Source: Marisa cornuarietis
Lineage: Eukaryota > Mollusca > Gastropoda > Architaenioglossa > Ampullariidae
Reading direction: 5' to 3'
DNA: 64,000 nt
Assembly (NCBI GenBank): GCA_004794655.1
Contig: SMMW01000042.1
Location: forward strand, 1,054,001-1,118,000
Positions 43,295-52,799 of this stretch are shown piece by piece (positions within the stretch are counted from its first letter, which is position 1; each line of letters begins with the position of its first letter). The notes under the pieces were generated by a model. That model was not told the DNA's origin, ran no database searches, and saw only the letters and a program-made list of their open reading frames with translations. The translations under genes were made by a program, and so were the position numbers.

Positions 43295-45094
43295 AGCCTA
43301 GGGAAGAAAAGCAGATGAAAGGCTTTGGGTTGTAGGTTATTATTGTGTGCCTTATCACAGCACCTAAGATATGGACTATGTGACTCTTTCTGGTGTTCTG
43401 TCAACTGGCAGAAAGCTGAAGTCTCAGGCTGACTCCAGTTGGTAGCTAACATGAGCATTTTAAAGTGTAACGGTGTTATAGAACTAAGCTGAAAACCTTG
43501 GTTTCCAGCAGAATTTAGTGTTAGGTGTTTGGAAAGAGCTCAGAATGTAGTCATTAAAGTGTTATTCTTTCATGTTTCTTCTACACAGGTCATTAGTAAT
43601 ATTGGTGCTCATGTAAATGCAAGGGAAACTATGATGCCAAATGTAGAAAGCTGTATGCTTCAAAAATTGTGTTTATTCTAGCATTAAGGGAATGTGTTTT
43701 TGTGTATGTGCATTTTATGTGGGCACACACATCTTCATTCCATTGTCAATCCTCACTCATTAGACATTTATGATTGATAGTCTTTGCAAACACAGTGTGT
43801 CATACACAATGCTATGAGCACAATTCTTAGTACAGTTTTGATCTCTTTTCCATCTTTTATAGTTCGCGTGCAGTTCCATATAAACACACTAAAGACATGT
43901 AGAAAACATTCAGATCTTATCACAGTTGAGTGTTTGCTCATGTCAGCCCATCACATTTATGTGCATTCCTCTTCTTTTTCAAAAGACTGCCAAAGACTGT
44001 AGGCTTTTTTTTTTTGGTGTAAATGTGACAAGTAGACAGGCAACGAGCAGACATTGTAGGTGTTCATGTGACAGCCATAGTCTGCACCTTTTACATTAGA
44101 GAAAGTATTTTGCATTCCAATTTCACCACTTAAACCACTTCTAGATTCAGCTGTGAAGTGTGGTCTTAGAATTCATTTTTTTTTTAAAGTTAATGTTTAG
44201 TTGAATCCATGCTATAGGACCCAGCTCATTATTGGTGCCATTAATATTTCCATTGTGACCAAATATCCTTGCACATTCCTTTTTTTATTAAAAAAAATCT
44301 GAAGGTATTGTTTTGTGCCATGCTCAACAATGTGATTCCTCATGTAAAAACGGTTAAAAGGGATGATAAGGATGTTTATGTTGTATATTCATTACATTGA
44401 CAAATATACACATTATTGGAAAAATCGGATTTTGTCTCATCCAGTCCTGGCGATGACTATCAGGTTCTTTCTAAAGATATATGATGGACGTGAAAAATTG
44501 ATGTGATTTATTGAGATTTTAACAATTTGTAAAAAGTGTACAAAATAGCATTCAAAAGTTCCTTTAGAGAATAATGACCAAAATCATTAGCAACTATAAT
44601 TTTGCCAACAAAGAAAAAAATTATAGCCAATTTAAACAAAGCAAATAAAACTTGACTTGACACAAAAGATTTTTGCTTTCTTTACAGAATTTTAAGCAAT
44701 CCACTTTCTAGCTTTTTTAATTTCCCTTTGCAGTTTGGCAGATAAGAGTAAGAAGTAGCAGTTGGTGAATTCCTGTGAACTGAAGTAGCCTATTTGTATT
44801 GTTTGTACCCCCCCTCCCCTTCATGTGTTCTTGCATCCATTTAGCAAGAGAGGAATATTTTGGGTGCTCCAACATTTTAGATGTTAATAAGGTCAGCATT
44901 GTGTAGGTCATTAAAATTGACCCCAAAATGTTCTTCCTGCAGGATGACAGCCATTTTTTTCATTTTTAAAATGTGGTGGAAAGATATGATAGAAGAAATT
45001 GATAACAATGTATCTTTCAGCAGTAGCCAAGAAAAACCTCTGTACAGATTTTTGAAGCATGAGAAAAAATCTTTTAGGTACCCAAAGTCAACCA
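43295..45094. other. Intergenic DNA, no gene seen
   Basis: AT-rich spacer downstream of MRPL9. No exon or recognised repeat was found. Confidence 0.4.
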
Positions 45095-45100
45095 TTTATT
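45095..45100 (-). terminator. Polyadenylation signal for MRPL9 (candidate)
   Basis: AATAAA on the minus strand about 230 bases past the stop codon, the first canonical signal found in that direction. Confidence 0.4.
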
Positions 45101-45325
45101 TTCTCTCTAGCTGCTGCAAATGTAAGTACTTTTGCAAGCTGACATAAAGCAAGTATTAGTAAATATAAAACTTTGAAAGTCATGTGACACTGTTTCAGTG
45201 TTTTGTTTTCACAATTGAGTAACAAGCTCCTGTTTCTTAATGCTAACAATATGCATCAGCCACAATGATGCATTTTTTTCCTTCTCACAGGTTGATGCTC
45301 TATAATACAGTCGTCACCAAAAGCG

Positions 45326-45472
45326 TTAAGAAATTGTCTCAGCAACTTTCTTTTTCCAAATTCTGACACAGGGCTGAAAAACAGGAGGTAAATCCAAAGT
45401 TTGATTTAGTTTAGGATCTTTGTGGTGAAGCAGGACTATTCCTCTGACCGTAACAGATTTCAAACCATTAAT
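45326..45472 (-). CDS. MRPL9: MRPL9 last exon (residues 204-251)
   Basis: Encodes [20 protein letters not shown] through KKKVAETIS and TAA. Acceptor AATTGCAG. The VNGLDTVRV-type motif is conserved in animal MRPL9. Confidence 0.9.
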   Translation of the reverse strand: MNGLKSVTVRGIVLLHHKDPKLNQTLDLPPVFQPCVRIWKKKVAETIS

Positions 45473-48400
45473 CTGCAATTTAAAAAGAAAATCAATAGTA
45501 TAAACACAAGCTACCACGACTACCAATGAAAGTGGAAACCATGACCAACTTAAGGGTGTATATGTCAAAATCTATCCAGTACAATGACAAAATATGTCAC
45601 ATCTACATACCACTATAAAATTTTCTCAATATTAATTAATGGATGCATGAACACAAAAAGCATAAATTCCAGCTTCCTCCTGATTGGCTACCATGCTGAA
45701 TTACCTTATCAAACCCCCAAAAATCTTTCTTAAAGTAAGTTGTCATGAAAACATGATTGTTAGGTACTTTCAAAGTTAAGGGAGTTATTCTAATATACCA
45801 TAGAATCAGTGTTATAAACTGTTACAAAATCTTTTTCATTATCAATAACATTAAATAGAATTAACTCACTGAGACCTGGAAGTTGATCTCCCCTGGTTCG
45901 GTTATTGCCTGTGTTGGAAGTGTAATACACTCGTCCTTTACTTCTACACCCTGCAACAGCAAAACATGTTGTGAAAGGAGAGGGAAAGGTATTTAAATAA
46001 ATAAATAAAACAACAGACTTAAGGTGTTCGATTTTAAGACAATCTGACTGGGGAAAAAAAGTTATATGATTAATAACACACACGCACACACAACTACAAT
46101 GTATTTTGAGCAGTACATTTAAACTCCAATACAAACAACCCACTTACTGTGGCTTGAAAAAAACGTGACTATCAATGTCTTCAAATTAGAAACACTATTT
46201 GTTTAGGATGCAGGAAGCAGGTAATGATAGTACAGTTAAATCTCTTTATTAAGACCCGGATTATGACCCCTCACTTACCACCCAAAAATTTTTCACTGAC
46301 ACATTTTGCTATATTAACGTCATATCTATTAAGACTAACTTCTGACCAGCTGTTTGAGGTCTATTACGATTTTTTGCAGAAGTCGCATGTTGAACAAAAG
46401 CAAATTTTAAAACGGCCTGCTTCTGAATAACCGTTTATCCTATATTATGATTTTCTGCAGAAATTTTGAAAGACACTTCATATACATTATAAAAATGACA
46501 ATCTTTTTAAGTGTTTTTTTTTAAATCCAAGTGCATGAACGGTATGTTGTGCCTCATTACAATCTTTTGCAGAAGTTATGTGTTTATATATACATTAAAA
46601 AATGTTCTTGCGACCAATTGTGCTCTATTACAACTTATTTAGTAATCTCATTTTTAAAAAAATATAAATTGCATTTTAGAAAAGCCTCTTTGTCCACCTT
46701 GGTACACATATTGAACAGTTTTGAGGATTTCCAGGTTTGGAACGGCCATCTGGAAAAATGGATTAAACATATTAACCAATCATGCCTAAGTGGCGAAAGA
46801 GTCTTCATCACTGACGATTGGTTTTGTCGTTTACTGTATTTGTGTGAAGGTTATGCCCCTGATGGAACTGGACATTGTATAGAGCAATTCCATTCAAATT
46901 AATGGTAAAAAAATGGACCTGGGATAAAAACTGCTAAAGAAAGAATCATTGTCTTGGTTTGTGTTAGTGTCCATGGCAAAAATACTGAAGTCATTGGTTA
47001 TTGGTAGGAGTGCAAGACCAGATGCTTTCATGATTTGGAGATTGCAAGTCTGTGTTGACTATCCTTATTGGGAATCACTGCACATGTAAACAAAAAATAA
47101 TAGATCTATGGACAAAAAGGAAAGCCAGATCTAGACCACTCTCAGCATCTCTTTATAACAGCCTATTGCTTGGTATAGGAGACTCCCATAAGCTGTACAG
47201 GTGTTTGGAGTCATGGAATAAAAGCTGACTGGTTGATCTCCCTATTTAGTCCCCTCTCAGTTAAAGACCAACATGAATGGTTTGCGTCTTTTGCAGATAT
47301 CAGTATATATAGGCAATATAAACCTAACTGTAAATTTTAGCCTCCTAAACCCATCCGTTAATTATCCCGTACAATTTGCACCTGCAATCAACAAGCGCCA
47401 CTATCAGTGTACTACATCGCACTAGTGTACCATTCACAACATTGCCAGTCGTCAACACTAAACAGAGAAAGAAAAAGAATGAGCGACAGTTTGGGTTATT
47501 CGAACGCTGAAAGTCTGCATTTCTCATGGTTCTGAAAAACTGCTACTTTGTCACAAGAAATGCAGACTTTCAAAATTTAATCCTAAATGTCCATCATTCT
47601 CTCTCTCTCTGCTTGGTGCTGGTTGCTGCCAGTGTTGTGAATGGTGCACTAGCGTGATGTAGAACAATGTTAGCAGCGCTCATTGACCACAGATACGAAT
47701 TGTGTACTTTGCTAGCGAATAATTAACAGATGGGTTTTGGAGGTTAAGACCTGATTTTGGTGGATTTTAGCAAGTCTTAATAGGGAGGTTTTACTGTTTT
47801 TGTTTAATCTATCACTTGCATCTCAACTGAAAAATATATTTAACATTGTGACTATGCAGAACCTGGTAGTTATGACAACAAGGACTTACTGCTTTTCTGA
47901 GTGCAACACGAACATGAGTTTTGTTAAGAATCCAAGGATTGTCTCCTGACATGGGAACTCGGAGGAACATGCCTGACAGCTGCTTCAAAGTCTGTATAAA
48001 ATTATTACAAATATATTATTAAACTATTTTCTTTTTTTATTAAATAATAAATTCAGTTACAGTAAACTTATTGACTAAGCAAAGAAACTTTATTCCTCTT
48101 ATTTGCATGAAGCAACAAGTTGTTTAGAGGGACTGGGATATGAAAACCATAAGCATATAAACATGTTGTGGGTCTCAACTATTCTCATATGACACCATTA
48201 CTCAGGATGAATTTGTCGGCACAGCCCTGCCTCACATTGCAAGCATAGTCAAAATAATGATACTGAAATGGAATCAGGCATAGCACATCAGACACCCGAA
48301 GAATAAAAGTAATACCATTTCAGCGAAGACTCCTAACTGATTTTCCTTTTGTTTCCCTGAATCATTCTGAAACAAATGTCATCTGAAAATCAGGAGCATA

Positions 48401-51118
48401 TTTCATGGTTTTTGCTAGTCTGAAAAAGAGCAACATTCACTGAACAATTCTCCTGTTCTCCAACTACTGCTGTGAAAAAGTACACCAAACATGAGCAATT
48501 CTGGAACATCTTCCATTTAGTTTGAATTGATCTGACGTGATGCACTGCACATTCATGTGCATAATGCACATTTGGAGAGACAGAGACCTATGCCAGAATC
48601 AGCAAGTCTATCCCACTTTCACATCACATTCACCAACTCTGCCATCATCAATCATTTAGTCCACAAATCATATCTAACATAAATCTGTGCTTAAATTAAT
48701 AGGTACAAGTGGTGGGAGCTATAAAATTTCATGGAATTGAGGACTATCTGGGAGCTGTATTTCATTAGAATGTATGTAAAGACTGCATCCTACTTATCAC
48801 ACATAATGTTATCCACTGCTAATCACAAAATGTTTTTATCTTTGATAAACACTGTTTCCATAATATTATAATTAAACACTGTGTTTGGATCATAGTGACC
48901 TCTGATAGCTGCACTTTTTTAAAATGCAGTAATTAATTTTTATGCTAGTCTTCCTGGTTGCCAGGGAACAAAATGTTGTGCGACTCAGATTGTTTTTAAA
49001 TCTATATTGTCTCCATTTGCCTATATGATCTACTTAAATGTTAGCAGTCTGTATAAATTCTGTCTATGGGATTTATTTGTAGGCAGTCTATGCTGACCTT
49101 ATTAGTATGTGGGCGGTCTCTGTTGACAATCTGATGGTTGAAATGTAATGAAAAAATTACAGACATTTACATGCAGTTGCACAATATGTGAGGAAAAAAG
49201 TCTAAGTGATGCTAAGAGTATCATGCCCCAGCTTTGGTACCTGACTGGTATCTATGTAGCTACACAACATACAAAGAGCAACTGGGCATGTGGTTCAGTG
49301 CCACTGTGGTTGCTTAGCACCCTTTAACTCCAGTATGATGACAAGCAAAATGGTAGCATCTTCCTAATGACAATTCTTGAGGCCTTTCTCACAATTAGGA
49401 ACCCAACTGTCTGTATTTTGCCCATTTTATTTCTAGGAAGAAAGACTACTTGCGTGCTGGGTACTGAAGGTGATGCCTGACCGGTTAAACTAAACCTGGT
49501 AGGAAAATATCATTATATAAATGTTTTATAGTCTGCTTGCTTTTATTTCAACTAGAATGACAACAGCATTTGCTCGTGAAACTAAAAATGCTCCCACCAA
49601 AAAATCCATCTGTTTGAAGACTTTTTTCCCCACTGAAAAAAAATTCTGTATAATGAAACATATTTTAGGATTTATACCAACCTCTTTTATCTTTTTAAAG
49701 CTTTCAATATTCTCAGGAGATGCATACACAGCTAATCCTGCAGGATAGAGTTTGTTACGAAACAATCCTCTTTTCACAGTCACAAGGTCGCCACAGACAC
49801 CGACACCTGTTACCATATTTATAAAAAAATAAAATCATATCTATTCTTCAACTTCTTTTGAAGAAGAAAATATATACTGCTTGCAGTTGCAGGAACAATG
49901 AAAATGCTGATCCTCCAATCCCTATTTTCTGAATAAAATTATTGCTTATGCACATTGAGTAGATGACCTTAATTAGTGTCATTGTCATTCAACTGCAACT
50001 GCACTGGTTGCTTTGTATAGCAGTAGCACACATACCATCTAAATTGAATGGGCTCTCCCATGGTCATCAAATTACAGTTATTAAAAAATTTTACCTTCTT
50101 TTTACTTATATTCTTGTGATAAACTGGAAGAAGTGAATAAATTTATGATCTGAAGTCATAAGCCATGAATTTCAATAAAAATCCTTTTCAAGAAACAAAA
50201 CATACAAAATACATCAATATTTTGCAATAAGATAAAGCTAAATTCTGCTAACTCACATGTTATCACTTCCATCATTGGTAATGTAAATCCATGTCAAAAT
50301 GAGCAACCAATAAGTTTACACTAACATGATGCACATCTCATTATCTTCCACTACTTTGGAAAAAAAAGTTGTCAAAATGATTCATTTATAGTTGTTTATT
50401 TAAAAGCAATGCTTAGAAACCAAGTGAACAGAGCTCATCATGTGAACCAATACAGGCAAGTAAGGGAGCTACTGGAACTGATTGCTGGACTAACAAAGGC
50501 TGCCAAACTGAAGCCAAGAAGTTATGCAGTTTGTATAAATCAGTTATATAATGTAACGAGGTTCTACATAATTTATGAACACTAAAGAATTGAAATTTTA
50601 TAATGATTTGGAAGTAATTACCTTCAACAAAATCTGTCAGAATGCAGGAAATATCTGCTGTTTTCTCATCATGCACACGACTCACAAGCTTCAGTACCTT
50701 GTTCCGTGATCGCAAAGTAGGCTGTTTCCCAAGTTTTGCAAGCTTTGGTGGGTACATTCTCTCTACAATCACTGTTGTCTGTCAACAGATAGCATAATAT
50801 TCATTTGCATTCTGTTATACATAGGCCTACAATATATGTGAATCTTTTACATTCTTTTAAGCAGAAGTTACTCACCAACTTCTCTCTGCATGTGTATTCC
50901 ATAAAAACACATATGCTTTATTATTATTTTTGTACCCTGTACAATTTGAAGATTTTTTTTTTTTAGTTTGTTTGAGCTTGATACTTCTACTGCACTCCTA
51001 CATTACACTTCTGGCTCACCCTGATGAGATCCAAGTTATAAAGAGGAGCCGTCGTTTCCTTAACTGATAGCAGTCTTTTACTGCACTGGCTAGCTGACTG
51101 TAGAATAGTTTTCAGCAT
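45326..51118 (-). CDS. MRPL9: Mitochondrial ribosomal protein bL9m (MRPL9), 7 coding exons
   Basis: Structural protein of the mitochondrial large ribosomal subunit. Exons in transcript order: 51020-51118, 50622-50778, 49682-49806, 48316-48366, 47890-47991, 45876-45950, 45326-45472. All splices are in frame, giving 251 aa; mammalian MRPL9 is about 267. The N-terminus ([20 protein letters not shown]) is basic, lacks acidic residues and looks like a mitochondrial presequence. The bL9 signature is in exon 3: [20 protein letters not shown] with [13 protein letters not shown]. Also family-like are [20 protein letters not shown] and the C-terminal [12 protein letters not shown] and [13 protein letters not shown]. 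The donor after residue 203 is weak (GTCTCA). The gene is head-to-head with COMMD4 and tail-to-tail with the coronin gene. Confidence 0.92.
45876..45950 (-). CDS. MRPL9: MRPL9 exon (residues 179-203)
   Basis: Encodes [20 protein letters not shown] and EINFQ, matching the LGVVV....L.LPEEPIT..GEY region. Acceptor CTGTTGCAG; donor GTCTCA is weak, but frame and homology on both sides support it. Confidence 0.87.
46690..47340 (+). pseudogene. Broken pogo-like transposase
   Basis: The frame ending near 46902 reads [20 protein letters not shown] and [19 protein letters not shown], matching the HTH-to-DDE transition of pogo/Tigger/jerky-type transposases (G-LEKFKKRH...LSGE, then CEGYAPDDI). Further on, [16 protein letters not shown] and [14 protein letters not shown] correspond to the DDE domain. 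Several stops and frameshifts make it non-functional. The expected catalytic aspartates cannot all be placed. Confidence 0.65.
47341..47745. repeat. Large imperfect palindrome, arms about 185 bp
   Basis: 47341-47525 is matched by the reverse complement of 47555-47745 along most of its length. Shared blocks: AAACCCATCYGTTAATTAT, GCACCATTCACAACA-like, CTACATC-CRCTAGTG-CACCATTCAC and CAGAGARAGARARAGAATG. The innermost arms GAAAGTCTGCATTTCT (47509-47524) and AGAAATGCAGACTTTC (47556-47571) are perfect, with a 31-base loop. It lies inside the pogo-like element. Confidence 0.75.
47890..47991 (-). CDS. MRPL9: MRPL9 exon (residues 145-178)
   Basis: Encodes [20 protein letters not shown] and [14 protein letters not shown]. 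Acceptor TTTATACAG, donor GTAAGT, phase 0. Confidence 0.88.
48316..48366 (-). CDS. MRPL9: MRPL9 51-bp exon (residues 128-144)
   Basis: Encodes [17 protein letters not shown], filling the charged helix region that links the two bL9 halves. Acceptor TTTGTTTCAG, donor GTATTA, phase 0. It was identified because the neighbouring exons leave a gap of about 18 residues against the family. It is skippable without frame change. Confidence 0.78.
48367..49681. other. MRPL9 intron, nothing else seen
   Basis: AT-rich intron without recognisable repeat or gene. Confidence 0.4.
49682..49806 (-). CDS. MRPL9: MRPL9 exon with the bL9 signature (residues 86-127)
   Basis: Encodes [20 protein letters not shown] and [13 protein letters not shown], the core rRNA-binding motif of bL9 proteins. 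Its first two bases complete the glycine codon begun by the previous exon. Acceptor GTAACAG, donor GTTGGT. Confidence 0.93.
50622..50778 (-). CDS. MRPL9: MRPL9 exon (residues 34-85)
   Basis: Encodes [20 protein letters not shown] through [10 protein letters not shown]. The VVVERWW...R..KLV.......ILT..VE pattern is that of MRPL9. Acceptor GTTGACAG, donor GTAATT. Confidence 0.9.
51020..51118 (-). CDS. MRPL9: MRPL9 first coding exon (residues 1-33)
   Basis: The ATG at 51118-51116 lies 21 bases inside an exon that starts at 51139 (acceptor CTCGCCAAG). The leader is rich in K, S and L without acidic residues before position 21, typical of a mitochondrial targeting sequence. Donor GTGAGC. Confidence 0.85.
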
Positions 51119-51314
51119 GGCTGTCCTGGGTTTTGTGATCTTGGCGAGAAAACAGAAAAGGTATGTTACCTGTGGTTAAGACAGATGAACAAGTAGGCCT
51201 ATACGACGAGTGAAAAAATACTTCCCGGTATTACTAGTAGTACTTGGCGAAAAATAGCTACAAAAAGGAAAAAAAAAAATAGTACGTACAAATATATAGA
51301 TATAATACATTTAC

Positions 51315-51472
51315 CTGCTGTATTGAATTTACACAGAAACGTTTAACACTTGCTTTGATATGCAATTGGAGTTCTAACAGGTTCCCACCATGATACAATG
51401 CATGTAGCCACGCCGGATGTACAGACGACGAATTACAGACGTGCACTCGAGGTCACGCACGTACCTTTCCAT
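51315..51472 (-). other. MRPL9 5' non-coding exon (candidate)
   Basis: A good donor (CAGCAG|GTAAAT) at 51315 suits an upstream exon. A second, stronger-looking donor (AAAG|GTACGT) lies at 51465, so the exon end is ambiguous. A small upstream frame begins with ATG at 51472 and would end at a TAG after about 32 codons if unspliced. The in-frame extension joined to the coding exon has no ATG before a stop, so I treat it as UTR. Confidence 0.4.
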
Positions 51473-51666
51473 AATTATTCACACTAACTCGACAAACATT
51501 GAATAATACTATATTATGCGATATGATACTTTTTGTCCAAAATTTATCTGGTTATAGCATTCTTTATTATGGGCGGAAGAGTTGACTGCGGAGTTAATTT
51601 GATCTCCGTTACCCTCCTCCCAAGCTGTCTGCTGCAGGCAGAGTACAGCGCTAAACATTATCCAAT
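51473..51666. promoter_or_regulatory. Shared head-to-head promoter region MRPL9/COMMD4 (inferred)
   Basis: It lies between the MRPL9 leader and the best candidate first exon of COMMD4. CpG dinucleotides are denser in the neighbouring 51400-51640 stretch than in the surrounding AT-rich DNA, and CCAAT occurs at 51662-51666. No TATA element can be singled out. The call rests on gene arrangement, not a recognised motif. Confidence 0.35.
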
Positions 51667-51669
51667 ATG
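51667..51669 (+). CDS. COMMD4: COMMD4 candidate exon 1 end: ATG alone before a donor
   Basis: The next exon (55597) starts exactly at residue 2 of the family, so the initiator ATG must end an earlier exon in phase 0. ATG|GTCAGT here is the best such junction in the promoter-proximal DNA. It has A at -3, but its donor is not ideal. Another ATG|GTGAGA exists at 54107-54109, inside LINE sequence, and is less likely. Confidence 0.35.
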
Positions 51670-52799
51670 GTCAGTTGTCTTTTTTGCTCCCCATTCGCCC
51701 TCCATCACTATATCGATATAATTAGGCATTGATTTCTTTTTCAGGTTTTGAGTAAGAGTAGTTGAGAGGTAGACAATGATTTGTTCTCGAGCTTGCCGCG
51801 TCTCGTGATTGTCATATCAGGAGCCGTACATAAAATGAACTGCTGATGGTCCTTAATTTTTAACTACTTCACCTTCATCCTTTCAGTAATAAAAATGAAA
51901 ATGATAGGCATAAAATTCTCTCTTTCGCTCTCTCTTTGTGTCTGCGTGAGAGAGAGAAAGAGAGTCTATCACATGTCGTAAATGTTGAAAAGCATTAATC
52001 GTTGTGCTTATTGTGGGGTTTGTTGTGGTATATTCAGAATCTGACAGCGACATAAATTCCTTAACGTCTTTCCATCTTCAAAATTATTTGAAAATGCGAA
52101 GGAAGAAAATATATTAAACAAGATTAGCGATATGAACATATATAAATGTTGTTAACATTTTATTTTCCTTTTTTTTGTATATGCAGACAATTTTTAAGTG
52201 TCAGTTTGAATGTGAATTTCCATCTTGATACTGATAAATGAAAACAAACGAGACATAAGAATCAAAAGCCAGCAATTGTTAAGAATCTATAAATATTTGC
52301 AGAAAGGGCTTGTATGATTCCTTTGTGAAAGTCAAGTTGATTAGTTTTGACCAGTTGAATTCAAAGGTATTAATTGCATACTTTCTTTTTAGTTTAGTGC
52401 TAACATGGAAAAAGCAGGTTCGTTATTATTTGAAGGCCTGTGATTCACAAAGATTCAATACACCAATGAGAAGCTGTAACAGTATTCCTCAATAAAGATT
52501 TGTTTCAAGTGGTGGGTTGAATAATCTTCGCTTTTAGTCTAACATCACTTCACTTGAACAATTACCAAATGTTTTTTGTAAATAATTTATGAAGAAAACA
52601 AATAATATCAGAGCAGACTTAGATAAATCATCAGAAAATCCTAGCTACTCCATCTTGTCTGGGACACCCTTTGTTGAATTTGAGCCTATATCTCCTGGTC
52701 TAAAATCAGAGACATTATTATTCAGTCTCCAAAGAAATCTTGCTGATCTGCTGATCTGGTTCCTATCCACCTCTGACATGAGTTTCTATATCTGCTGAT

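Larger units (their letters stand above)
46233..47796 (+). mobile_element. pogo/Tigger-like DNA transposon with TIRs
   Basis: The ends are inverted repeats: CAGTTAAATCTCTTTATTAA (from 46233) against CAGTAAAACCTCCCTATTAA (reverse complement, from 47796). The left flank is TA and the right TT, a decayed TA duplication typical of Tc1/mariner-superfamily elements. It encloses a broken pogo-type transposase (46690-47340) and a foldback (47341-47745). Subterminal motifs ATTAYRATYTTTTGCAGAAG-like occur at 46363-46382, 46444-46463 and 46556-46575. It lies in a MRPL9 intron, antisense to the gene. Confidence 0.75.

Noticed and set aside
51258..51446. Minus-strand frame starting MHVCNSS as MRPL9 N-terminus
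   Set aside because: Its first codon is GTG, not ATG, a stop lies three codons upstream, and the sequence is unlike a mitochondrial presequence.
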